A stretch of DNA of 64,000 nucleotides from Panagrolaimus kolymaensis (lineage: Eukaryota; Nematoda; Chromadorea; Rhabditida; Panagrolaimidae): assembly GCA_028622995.1 (NCBI GenBank), contig JAJQJQ010000028.1, positions 2,914,001 through 2,978,000 of the forward strand, given 5' to 3'. A program made the position numbers and the translations under genes. A model generated the notes under the pieces. The model was given only the letters and a program-made list of their open reading frames with translations, did no database searches and had not been told where the DNA came from. Shown here one piece after another: positions 43,517 to 55,138 of the stretch (position 1 is the stretch's first letter; every line of letters starts with the position of its first letter).

Positions 43517-44458
43517 ATGCGAATGTTTATTGGAGTTTTAATTTTGACGTTCTTCTCTCTCATTTTGATTGCCACCGCTAAAAAAGAGGAAACTAAAGGA
43601 TGTTGGAGAGGAAGTTATGGTCGAGGTGTTGGTAAACCTATCAGTGTTTGCCGTGATGATGAAGAGCAAAGTGGTCTCCTTTGTTATCCAAAATGTAAAG
43701 ATGGATATCATAGAATTGGACCAAAATGTTTGAAAACTTGTCCCAATAATTTCAAGGTGAGTATTATATATTTAAATAATGAAAAAGTTATAACCCAAAA
43801 CTAATTATAGGATATTCTTGGGGGTTGCATTAAACCTAAAGAATATAATCGTGGAACGGGTTATTTAACGATGAATGGTTGCGAAAGCGAAAATTCTAAT
43901 ACTGGTTGCGAAGCGTATGGTTTATTGTTTTATCCTAAATGCAAGGAAGGATTTCATAATTTCAAATGCTGTGATTGTAAACCTCATTGCACTGAAGGTA
44001 AGAAAAAATTAATTTAAAAATTTTTCATACCAAACTATTTATTTATTTCAGGCCTTGTTAGCGTCGTCGGCAAATATTGCCAAAAAAAATCATACTTTCA
44101 GGGAATTGGCAAAACACTTCGTTGCAAACCCGAGGAAGAAGAGGATGCAGGGTTGTGTTATAAACCTTGCAAAGAATATTATGATGGCGTTGGACCTGTA
44201 TGCTGGCATAATTGTCCTACAAATTTTACAGGCTGTGGAGCTTTATGCTTTCCCTCCAATTTTGAATGTTTCAAAGACATGGGTTCAATCGCCTCAGAAG
44301 TTGGTTTGACTGCTCTCAAATGTGGTCTCAATCCTGCTTCAGCTGCTACTGATGTTCCTTCAGCAGTTATTGACATTGGCAAAAGATTACTTGCTTATCC
44401 TAAATGCTCAAATGTAATCAAAGATAGCCAAGAAAAATGCGATGGATGTTGCACCTAA
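43517..44458 (+). CDS. secreted cysteine-rich protein with three Cys modules, 3 exons
   Basis: Exons 43517-43756, 43811-43997 and 44052-44458 join with GT-AG introns in phases 0 and 1, giving 277 residues. Residues 1-22 (MRMFIGVLILTFFSLILIATAK) are a signal peptide. Each exon encodes one cysteine-rich module around a G-L-x-C/F-Y-x-x-C-K-x-G/Y-Y/F motif: LLCYPKCKDGYHRIGPKCLKTCP, LLFYPKCKEGFHNFKCC and GLCYKPCKEYYDGVGPVCWHNCP. The third continues with a helix-like segment and ends KCDGCCT. About 30 cysteines suggest a disulfide-stabilised extracellular protein. I recognise the motif as recurring in secreted proteins of diverse eukaryotes but cannot give it a function. An AATAAA signal is at about 44541. 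Confidence 0.8.
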
Positions 44459-44989
44459 AATTGTGAAAATCGTTGTGGATTTTTTTTGCGAGGTCGCGTG
44501 CTTTATGAATATGTACAATCAAATGTGCACATTATTGTCTAAATAAACTCCTTTTTTGTTAAAATATTTATGTAACTAAATTTATGAAACGTGGTTTCAA
44601 AAGTTATTGTTGAACGTGCGTTGAACAATACAAATAAAATATGGTGACTTTTGTGGGGGATATAACTTTTTGCGATAATTACATTTTACATATTCCAATA
44701 AACAAACAAACAACCGTGCGGGTTATTTTCTTGAAATTTCTTTTATTTAGGTCCCAACAATTTCTTCTGAAACTGACGACAAATATTCCATCCTTCTGTG
44801 GATTTACGTTTCATCAAAAAAAAATTGAAAAAAAAGTTGTTATAATCTTCTTAAAATTTCCAAGTTAGATTAATTTTTTTATACACAAAATTGTTAATGG
44901 AAAAGATAAGAATAAAAATGGAGCTTGAATCTTCTTAATGACTATCACTATATTTTTGTTGTTGTGCATGGTATTTTTTGCAAGAAAAA

Positions 44990-45478
44990 ATGGGATATTT
45001 GTCAAAAAGGATTTTATTTTTTGCTATTTATTTTCCTTCATTATGTTTATCAACATGCGATATCGCTAATTTACAAGTATGTTTATCTGAAGCAAGAGTA
45101 AGCCCTAATTTTTTAGTTACTTTTTTAAAAATTAAAAGCGAGTTTTCATAGCTAAAAAACATTAATAAAGAACTTTTGTAACTGTAATTATTAAAACTTC
45201 AATTATTTGAGCATTGGAAGATTTTAATTTCGTTTTTGAACAACAAAAACATTATTCAGATTTTAAATTTTTGTTTAAAGAATAAATTTAAGATCCTCCA
45301 TAGATGTTACACCGATATGTTTAATACCATTGGTTTCAATCCAAATATTAATAATGCGAGTGATTTCCTACATTTTTATGAAAATAAAAATATGAACGGT
45401 TTAAATAAAACTTGTGATGAATATGAAACTTTAAAAGGATGTTTTACCATAGGTTTCAATAAGTTCGCGAACTGATAA
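44990..45478 (+). pseudogene. small secreted Cys-pattern protein gene, probably degenerate
   Basis: Exon 44990-45097 encodes a signal-peptide-like MGYLSKRILFFAIYFPSLCLS then TCDIANLQVCLSEAR. A GTAAGC donor at 45098 and a TTATTCAG acceptor ending at 45259 join it in phase 0 to ILNFCLKNKFKILHRC...KTCDEYETLKGCF, open to 45478. The C..C and TCDEYETLKGC spacing recalls the nematode-expanded DUF19/T20D4.11-like secreted proteins. I could not extend it with certainty: a donor at 45449 and an acceptor near 45899 would add VLQPISNGF... up to a stop at 46030. Start, end and functionality are uncertain. Confidence 0.4.
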
Positions 45479-46039
45479 GATAAATTTGATTGGACACTAT
45501 AGGGAGCAAAGGATGACAGGGGAAATTTTTGCCGATTTTATAGAGCCTTTTAATGTGCTTTAAATGAGTGATAAAGGTTTTCACTTGACTTGGGTTATCA
45601 TGGAATTAATCGCACCTAAAGCACCAACATGCTAATGTTGGGTGAAAACCGATTTTTATGATATTTTATTTTTTATTTTATGAAAGCAATCTAATGTGTC
45701 AAAAAATGTTATTACCGAGAAATTTTGTAAAAAATATATGTGAATTAAATATCCATTCAAAGCTATTTTATAGCAAAAAGTATGCTAAAGGCTAATAGCA
45801 GCTATTTAACAAAAAAAACTTGATTATGGCGATGAAAGCTATTTGTTGCGTAACAGAATATTAGAATTGTTTTCTAAAATTATTTTATTGCTTTTAGTGC
45901 TGCAACCGATTTCCAATGGTTTTATAATGTATTATAGTCAAATTTTTACATCTTTGAAATACCAATTAATTCAAGCCTTCTTTTTCAAATATGAATTCAA
46001 ATGCCCTGGTAGTAATATCTTCTGGATAAAATAGTTATA

Positions 46040-46696
46040 AACAAAAAGTTTTTAGTTCCATTCCTGATTACTTTGGTTATATTCAATCAGGCGACTTTGG
46101 ATTCTTTCTAACTACGGGATTTTATGGTGATAGCATAAATGCTTTATCTATATCATCTTCGGATAAATGCAATCAATGGAATTACTATAATTATTTTTGG
46201 ATAACCTATAGTATGCTATTATTTAATTAGAACCCCATTTTAAACCTGATATGCTTTGTACAAATTGTTGGTAGCTTTATGTAAATGTAAAATTTTCAGA
46301 TCTATATGCAACTTATTCCATTTGTTTTTTTATTGCCGAATATGATGTTTCAGAAAATTTTTACTTTAACATATCAATAAATGGTATTACTCAAAAGTGA
46401 GAAATTCAATATACAATTTTTAAGTGGAATATTTATGTATTTATAAATTTTTTAGTGTTTCAAAAGTTGGGAATTTTATTGCTTTTAATACTACAGATGA
46501 TGTTAAATTATGTTACGGACCAGCTAAAGACAACAACATACACATCAACGATTATTCTGGAGTGGTAATACATGCCAATGTATTCCGTGATACTAAGAGG
46601 CTTCAATGTCCTTTTAATGCTAAAGAAAAAAGTTCATTTTCTCAAAATTATATTTTAGGGGGTTCGCTAGAAAAGAAGGCCTTAAAGAAACTTTAA
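46040..46696 (+). pseudogene. coding remnants of one or more secreted proteins
   Basis: Protein-like fragments in the plus direction: ...SIPDYFGYIQSGDFGFFLTTG...SISSSDKCNQWNYYNY (about 46050-46230) and, after a possible acceptor near 46455, VSKVGNFIAFNTTDDVKLCYGPAKDNNIHINDYSG...RDTKRLQCPF to a stop at 46696. They are separated by stops and no consistent exon chain was found. They lie directly before the right-hand repeat array, whose arrival may have broken the gene. No family assigned. Confidence 0.3.
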
Positions 46697-46874
46697 AAGT
46701 TCTAAATCGAAAGTAGCCAAATTATGTACGTTTCGTCGGAGCAAATGTGAAAGACAACGGAAAAGTATCAATCAAATGTCTTTTTGTTTTTTGTTTTTTG
46801 TCGCAATAGCCCAATTTATTTTTATAACATTATATTAATTTCTGATCCAAAGAAATACTTTTTCTAACTCAATT

Positions 46875-48863
46875 CCTCTAAACACAGAAAAATTTATGGG
46901 AGGTTCCCATCCTATTAAAGTGGTTAGTAACTATCTTAAAACTAATAATATATCATTATTTAATGCTATTTATCATAATATCTTGGCTTTTTAACAATTA
47001 ATTAGCATAATTTAAAGTTTTTCGCGAAAATCTCAGTTTTTTGACTAAAACTTTTTTTCCATCCAATGGTTTAACTATGAACTTTTGTAACGACATGTAA
47101 AAATATATATGGAATTTGATTTTCCTTGCCGTTTTTCCAATAAAGCCTCTGGGTATTTCAAAATCTTCTGCACAAAATTATTTTAAGGTCCAATTTTTTT
47201 TTTCAAAAAATCAATGAAAATTTTTTGCAACATGCATTTTCTCTTCCTTTGTCGCATTTGCTCAGTGGTGGAAGGCGGTGAACTTGCGAATGGATGAAAG
47301 TTCGAAACCTCTGCGATGTAAATAATTTTTTTGAATTTCTTTAACTATAAAATGGAGGGGAATATTATAATTAATTATAAAAATAATTTTTGGGTATATT
47401 TGGTTAATAAATATAAGGATAATTATGGAAAATTAGCATATTTTTTATATTTTTGACCCCAAACAATTATAAAACAATGGAAATTATTTTTAAAAGGGTT
47501 TTAAATAAATTTTTGCATATTTATTTATGCAAAATATCGAAAATTTTGCATAATTATTTTTGTTTTACTTATAAAATGGTGGATAAATTTGGATATTCAA
47601 GTGAATTAAGGTTGATATTAGAGGAGTTTAGGTGGATATTTGAGAAAGTTTGTGTGGATTATCTCTCATGTTTTGGTGAATTTTTAATGGATCTTTTAAC
47701 TGTTTTTGGTCTATTTTTATGGATCTTTTGGTGGATATTAGAAGAGCTACGGGTGGATATTTGACAAAGGTTGATCGATCTTTTGTTTTATTGATCTTTT
47801 GGGAAATGGATGTTTGGATGGATCTTTATATACCTTTTGGTGGATTATGATGGATCCTCGGGTGGATTTTTTATGGATTTTTGGGTGGATTTTTATCGAT
47901 CTTTGAGTGGATTTTAAAAGATTTTTGGATGGATTTCAATGGTTTGGGTGGACTTTAATAGATCTTTTTATTGTATTTGGTGGATTTTAATGGACATTTG
48001 AAGAGCTTCAGGGTCCACGGGTGGAGAATCTTGGATCTTTTGGTTGATCGATCTTTGGGGTAATGTATCTTTGGTTGATCGATCTTTGGGTGGATGGAAC
48101 TTTTGGTGGATTTTCGATGGTTTTTGTGTTTATGGATTTTGGGTTTATGGATCTGTGAGTGGATTTTTATGGATTTTTACCGTTCTTTGAGTGGATTTAG
48201 AAAAATTCTTGGATTGATTTTGAATGATCCACGGGTTGATTTTTATGGATCTTCGGGTGGGTTATGATAGATCCTTCCGCGGAATTTGAATGATCCTTGA
48301 GTGAATTTCCATGGATCTTTCAACTGTTTTCGGTGGATTTTCGTGGATATTTTGGTGGATATTAGGAGAGCTTCGGGTGGATATTTGACTAAGGTTGATC
48401 GATCTTTTGGTTGATCGATCTTAGGGTGGATGTATCTTTAGGTGGATTTTTATGGATCTCTTTACTGTTTTGGGTGTATTTCTCGGGATCCTTAAATGGA
48501 TGGATCCTTAAGTGGATGGATCTTTGGGTTGATGGATCTTTGGGTTGATGGATCTTTGGGTTGATGGATCTTTGGGTTGATGGATCTTTGGGTTGATGGA
48601 TCTTTGGGTTGATGGATCTTTGGGTTGATGGATCTTTGGGTTGATGGATCTTTGGGTTGATGGATCTTTGGGTTGATGGATCTTTGGGTTGATGGATCTT
48701 TGGGTTGATGGATCTTTGGGTTGATGGAACAAATTCGTCACTTCAAGGGGCGCGAAGCGCCCCTTTCATTCTTTTACTATAGATGTTTGGTATCAAAATG
48801 AAGTGCTCATTCTCCTTTATCTATGTGCCTATATTAATATACGTGGATCCCGTGTCACTGGTT
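46875..48863 (+). mobile_element. HINE-like repeat unit B1 (1989 bp)
   Basis: First unit of the right array; left flank CTAACTCAA then TT. Same plan as A1 but a different subtype: after the GACTAAAAC box it carries a distinct AT-rich block (AACTTTTGTAACGACATG), a tRNA-like block with matching ends, and an extra ~500 bp of GGATC-rich sequence before the part shared with A1. Minisatellite of about 13 repeats, stem-loop 48745-48765, 3' end GTGTCACTGGTT. Confidence 0.85.
47251..47332 (+). promoter_or_regulatory. tRNA-like Pol III unit of B1, with acceptor-like pairing
   Basis: A box TTGCTCAGTGGTGG (47258-47271), B box AGTTCGAAACC (47299-47309), T7 terminator 47326-47332. The sequence before the A box (TCGCA) can pair with TGCGA after the B box, as in a tRNA acceptor stem. 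The same block is in B2-B4 and B6; B5 has the A1-type version and B7/B8 have diverged ones (A box near 59168 and 61406). Confidence 0.65.
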
Positions 48864-50880
48864 CCTCTAAACACAGAAAAATTTATGGGAGGTTCCCATC
48901 CTATTAAAGTGGTTAGTAACTATTTCAAAACTAATTATATATCATTATTTAATGCTATTTATCATAATATCTTGGCTTTTTAACAATTAATTAGCATAAT
49001 TTAAAGTTTTTCGCGAAAATCTCAGTTTTTTGACTAAAACTTTTTTTCCATCCAATGGTTTAACTATGAACTTTTGTAACGACATGTAAAAATATATATG
49101 GAATTTGATTTTCCTTGCCGTTTTTCCAATAAAGCCTCTGGGTATTTCAAAATCTTCTGCACAAAATTATTTTAAGGTCCAATTTTTTTTTTCAAAAAAT
49201 CAATGAAAATTTTTTGCAACATGCATTTTCTCTTCCTTTGTCGCATTTGCTCAGTGGTGGAAGGCGGTGAACTTGCGAATGGATGAAAGTTCGAAACCTC
49301 TGCGATGTAAATAATTTTTTTGAATTTCTTTAACTATAAAATGGAGGGGAATATTATAATTAATTATAAAAATAATTTTTGGGTATATTTGGTTAATAAA
49401 TATAAGGATAATTATGGAAAATTAGCATATTTTTTATATTTTTGACCCCAAACAATTATAAAACAATGGAAATTATTTTTAAAAGGGTTTTAAATAAATT
49501 TTTGCATATTTATTTATGCAAAATATCGAAAATTTTGCATAATTATTTTTGTTTTACTTATAAAATGGTGGATAAATTTGGATATTCAAGTGAATTAAGG
49601 TTGATATTAGAGGAGTTTAGGTGGATATTTGAGAAAGTTTGTGTGGATTATCTCTCATGTTTTGGTGAATTTTTAATGGATCTTTTAACTGTTTTTGGTC
49701 TATTTTTATGGATCTTTTGGTGGATATTAGAAGAGCTACGGGTGGATATTTGACAAAGGTTGATCGATCTTTTGTTTTATTGATCTTTTGGGAAATGGAT
49801 GTTTGGATGGATGTTTGGATGGATCTTTATATACCTTTTGGTGGATTATGATGGATCCTCGGGTGGATTTTTTATGGATTTTTGGGTGGATTTTTATCGA
49901 TCTTTGAGTGGATTTTAAAAGATTTTTGGATGGATTTCAATGGTTTGGGTGGACTTTAATAGATCTTTTTATTGTATTTGGTGGATTTTAATGGACATTT
50001 GAAGAGCTTCAGGGTCCACGGGTGGAGAATCTTGGATCTTTTGGTTGATCGAACTTTGGGGTAATGTATCTTTGGTTGATCGATCTTTGGGTGGATGGAA
50101 CTTTTGGTGGATTTTCGATGGTTTTTGTGTTTATGGATTTTGGGTTTATGGATCTGTGAGTGGATTTTTATGGATTTTTACCGTTCTTTGAGTGGATTTA
50201 GAAAAATTCTTGGATTGATTTTGAATGATCCACGGGTTGATTTTTATGGATCTTCGGGTGGGTTATGATAGATCCTTCCGCGGAATTTGAATGATCCTTG
50301 AGTGAATTTCCATGGATCTTTCAACTGTTTTCGGTGGATTTTCGTGGATATTTTGGTGGATATTAGGAGAGCTTCGGGTGGATATTTGACTAAGGTTGAT
50401 CGATCTTTTGGTTGATCGATCTTAGGGTGGATGTATCTTTAGGTGGATTTTTATGGATCTCTTTACTGTTTTGGGTGTATTTCTCGGGATCCTTAAATGG
50501 ATGGATCCTTAAGTGGATGGATCTTTGGGTTGATGGATCTTTGGGTTGATGGATCTTTGGGTTGATGGATCTTTGGGTTGATGGATCTTTGGGTTGATGG
50601 ATCTTTGGGTTGATGGATCTTTGGGTTGATGGATCTTTGGGTTGATGGATCTTTGGGTTGATGGATCTTTGGGTTGATGGATCTTTGGGTTGATGGATCT
50701 TTGGGTTGATGGATCTTTGGGTTGATGGATCTTTGGGTTGATGGAACAAATTCGTCACTTCAAGGGGCGCGAAGCGCCCCTTTCATTCTTTTACTATAGA
50801 TGTTTGGTATCAAAATGAAGTGCTCATTCTCCTTTATCTATGTGCCTATATTAATATACGTGGATCCCGTGTCACTGGTT
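48864..50880 (+). mobile_element. repeat unit B2 (2017 bp)
   Basis: Same subtype as B1; 28 bp longer through a duplicated TGTTTGGATGGA (12 bp) and one extra 16-bp minisatellite repeat. A single-base difference (GATCGAACTTTGG near 50047) separates it from B3. Stem-loop 50762-50782. Confidence 0.85.
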
Positions 50881-52897
50881 CCTCTAAACACAGAAAAATT
50901 TATGGGAGGTTCCCATCCTATTAAAGTGGTTAGTAACTATTTCAAAACTAATTATATATCATTATTTAATGCTATTTATCATAATATCTTGGCTTTTTAA
51001 CAATTAATTAGCATAATTTAAAGTTTTTCGCGAAAATCTCAGTTTTTTGACTAAAACTTTTTTTCCATCCAATGGTTTAACTATGAACTTTTGTAACGAC
51101 ATGTAAAAATATATATGGAATTTGATTTTCCTTGCCGTTTTTCCAATAAAGCCTCTGGGTATTTCAAAATCTTCTGCACAAAATTATTTTAAGGTCCAAT
51201 TTTTTTTTTCAAAAAATCAATGAAAATTTTTTGCAACATGCATTTTCTCTTCCTTTGTCGCATTTGCTCAGTGGTGGAAGGCGGTGAACTTGCGAATGGA
51301 TGAAAGTTCGAAACCTCTGCGATGTAAATAATTTTTTTGAATTTCTTTAACTATAAAATGGAGGGGAATATTATAATTAATTATAAAAATAATTTTTGGG
51401 TATATTTGGTTAATAAATATAAGGATAATTATGGAAAATTAGCATATTTTTTATATTTTTGACCCCAAACAATTATAAAACAATGGAAATTATTTTTAAA
51501 AGGGTTTTAAATAAATTTTTGCATATTTATTTATGCAAAATATCGAAAATTTTGCATAATTATTTTTGTTTTACTTATAAAATGGTGGATAAATTTGGAT
51601 ATTCAAGTGAATTAAGGTTGATATTAGAGGAGTTTAGGTGGATATTTGAGAAAGTTTGTGTGGATTATCTCTCATGTTTTGGTGAATTTTTAATGGATCT
51701 TTTAACTGTTTTTGGTCTATTTTTATGGATCTTTTGGTGGATATTAGAAGAGCTACGGGTGGATATTTGACAAAGGTTGATCGATCTTTTGTTTTATTGA
51801 TCTTTTGGGAAATGGATGTTTGGATGGATGTTTGGATGGATCTTTATATACCTTTTGGTGGATTATGATGGATCCTCGGGTGGATTTTTTATGGATTTTT
51901 GGGTGGATTTTTATCGATCTTTGAGTGGATTTTAAAAGATTTTTGGATGGATTTCAATGGTTTGGGTGGACTTTAATAGATCTTTTTATTGTATTTGGTG
52001 GATTTTAATGGACATTTGAAGAGCTTCAGGGTCCACGGGTGGAGAATCTTGGATCTTTTGGTTGATCGATCTTTGGGGTAATGTATCTTTGGTTGATCGA
52101 TCTTTGGGTGGATGGAACTTTTGGTGGATTTTCGATGGTTTTTGTGTTTATGGATTTTGGGTTTATGGATCTGTGAGTGGATTTTTATGGATTTTTACCG
52201 TTCTTTGAGTGGATTTAGAAAAATTCTTGGATTGATTTTGAATGATCCACGGGTTGATTTTTATGGATCTTCGGGTGGGTTATGATAGATCCTTCCGCGG
52301 AATTTGAATGATCCTTGAGTGAATTTCCATGGATCTTTCAACTGTTTTCGGTGGATTTTCGTGGATATTTTGGTGGATATTAGGAGAGCTTCGGGTGGAT
52401 ATTTGACTAAGGTTGATCGATCTTTTGGTTGATCGATCTTAGGGTGGATGTATCTTTAGGTGGATTTTTATGGATCTCTTTACTGTTTTGGGTGTATTTC
52501 TCGGGATCCTTAAATGGATGGATCCTTAAGTGGATGGATCTTTGGGTTGATGGATCTTTGGGTTGATGGATCTTTGGGTTGATGGATCTTTGGGTTGATG
52601 GATCTTTGGGTTGATGGATCTTTGGGTTGATGGATCTTTGGGTTGATGGATCTTTGGGTTGATGGATCTTTGGGTTGATGGATCTTTGGGTTGATGGATC
52701 TTTGGGTTGATGGATCTTTGGGTTGATGGATCTTTGGGTTGATGGATCTTTGGGTTGATGGAACAAATTCGTCACTTCAAGGGGCGCGAAGCGCCCCTTT
52801 CATTCTTTTACTATAGATGTTTGGTATCAAAATGAAGTGCTCATTCTCCTTTATCTATGTGCCTATATTAATATACGTGGATCCCGTGTCACTGGTT
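50881..52897 (+). mobile_element. repeat unit B3 (2017 bp)
   Basis: Identical in length to B2 and virtually identical in sequence, which implies very recent duplication or ongoing homogenisation. Stem-loop 52779-52799. Confidence 0.85.
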
Positions 52898-55138
52898 CCT
52901 CTAAACACAGAAAAATTTATGGGAGGTTCCCATCCTATTAAAGTGGTTAGTAACTATTTCAAAACTAATTATATATCATTATTTAATGCTATTTATCATA
53001 ATATCTTGGCTTTTTAACAATTAATTAGCATAATTTAAAGTTTTTCGCGAAAATCTCAGTTTTTTGACTAAAACTTTTTTTCCATCCAATGGTTTAACTA
53101 TGAACTTTTGTAACGACATGTAAAAATATATATGGAATTTGATTTTCCTTGCCGTTTTTCCAATAAAGCCTCTGGGTATTTCAAAATCTTCTGCACAAAA
53201 TTATTTTAAGGTCCAATTTTTTTTTTCAAAAAATCAATGAAAATTTTTTGCAACATGCATTTTCTCTTCCTTTGTCGCATTTGCTCAGTGGTGGAAGGCG
53301 GTGAACTTGCGAATGGATGAAAGTTCGAAACCTCTGCGATGTAAATAATTTTTTTGAATTTCTTTAACTATAAAATGGAGGGGAATATTATAATTAATTA
53401 TAAAAATAATTTTTGGGTATATTTGGTTAATAAATATAAGGATAATTATGGAAAATTAGCATATTTTTTATATTTTTGACCCCAAACAATTATAAAACAA
53501 TGGAAATTATTTTTAAAAGGGTTTTAAATAAATTTTTGCATATTTATTTATGCAAAATATCGAAAATTTTGCATAATTATTTTTGTTTTACTTATAAAAT
53601 GGTGGATAAATTTGGATATTCAAGTGAATTAAGGTTGATATTAGAGGAGTTTAGGTGGATATTTGAGAAAGTTTGTGTGGATTATCTCTCATGTTTTGGT
53701 GAATTTTTAATGGATCTTTTAACTGTTTTTGGTCTATTTTTATGGATCTTTTGGTGGATATTAGAAGAGCTACGGGTGGATATTTGACAAAGGTTGATCG
53801 ATCTTTTGTTTTATTGATCTTTTGGGAAATGGATGTTTGGATGGATGTTTGGATGGATCTTTATATACCTTTTGGTGGATTATGATGGATCCTCGGGTGG
53901 ATTTTTTATGGATTTTTGGGTGGATTTTTATCGATCTTTGAGTGGATTTTAAAAGATTTTTGGATGGATTTCAATGGTTTGGGTGGACTTTAATAGATCT
54001 TTTTATTGTATTTGGTGGATTTTAATGGACATTTGAAGAGCTTCAGGGTCCACGGGTGGAGAATCTTGGATCTTTTGGTTGATCGATCTTTGGGGTAATG
54101 TATCTTTGGTTGATCGATCTTTGGGTGGATGGAACTTTTGGTGGATTTTCGATGGTTTTTGTGTTTATGGATTTTGGGTTTATGGATCTGTGAGTGGATT
54201 TTTATGGATTTTTACCGTTCTTTGAGTGGATTTAGAAAAATTCTTGGATTGATTTTGAATGATCCACGGGTTGATTTTTATGGATCTTCGGGTGGGTTAT
54301 GATAGATCCTTCCGCGGAATTTGAATGATCCTTGAGTGAATTTCCATGGATCTTTCAACTGTTTTCGGTGGATTTTCGTGGATATTTTGGTGGATATTAG
54401 GAGAGCTTCGGGTGGATATTTGACTAAGGTTGATCGATCTTTTGGTTGATCGATCTTAGGGTGGATGTATCTTTAGGTGGATTTTTATGGATCTCTTTAC
54501 TGTTTTGGGTGTATTTCTCGGGATCCTTAAATGGATGGATCCTTAAGTGGATGGATCTTTGGGTTGATGGATCTTTGGGTTGATGGATCTTTGGGTTGAT
54601 GGATCTTTGGGTTGATGGATCTTTGGGTTGATGGATCTTTGGGTTGATGGATCTTTGGGTTGATGGATCTTTGGGTTGATGGATCTTTGGGTTGATGGAT
54701 CTTTGGGTTGATGGATCTTTGGGTTGATGGATCTTTGGGTTGATGGATCTTTGGGTTGATGGATCTTTGGGTTGATGGATCTTTGGGTTGATGGATCTTT
54801 GGGTTGATGGATCTTTGGGTTGATGGATCTTTGGGTTGATGGATTTTTGGGTTGATGGATCTTTGGGTTGATGGATCTTTGGGTTGATGGATCTTTGGGT
54901 TGATGGATCTTTGGGTTGATGGATCTTTGGGTTGATGGATCTTTGGGTTGATGGATCTTTGGGTTGATGGATCTTGGGGTTGATGGATCTTTGGGTTGAT
55001 GGAACAAATTCGTCACTTCAAGGGGCGCGAAGCGCCCCTTTCATTCTTTTACTATAGATGTTTGGTATCAAAATGAAGTGCTCATTCTCCTTTATCTATG
55101 TGCCTATATTAATATACGTGGATCCCGTGTCACTGGTT
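52898..55138 (+). mobile_element. repeat unit B4 (2241 bp)
   Basis: Same subtype as B2/B3 with an expanded minisatellite of about 28 repeats (54547-55003), including two diagnostic variants (GGATTTTTGGG near 54841 and GATCTTGGGG near 54970) that are shared with unit B6. Stem-loop 55020-55040. Confidence 0.85.

Noticed and set aside
47453..47764. 103-residue frame repeated identically in units B1-B4 and B6, a 70-residue frame in A1, A2 and B5, and a 66-residue frame spanning unit junctions
   Set aside because: They recur only because the units are near-identical copies. They have no domain or signal peptide, and the junction-spanning one depends on tandem order.
48518..48728. CRISPR-like appearance of regularly repeated short motifs
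   Set aside because: Direct 16-bp tandem repeats without spacers in a eukaryotic genome; a minisatellite, not a CRISPR array.
54543..55016. Long minus-strand frames made of HQPKDPSTQRSINPKI repeats (also in A1, A2, B1-B3, B5-B7) and plus-strand GLWIFGFMDLWVYGSL repeats at 32983-33494
   Set aside because: They are translations of the 16-bp minisatellite, which has no stop in any phase; the three overlapping frames at 33 kb show this directly.
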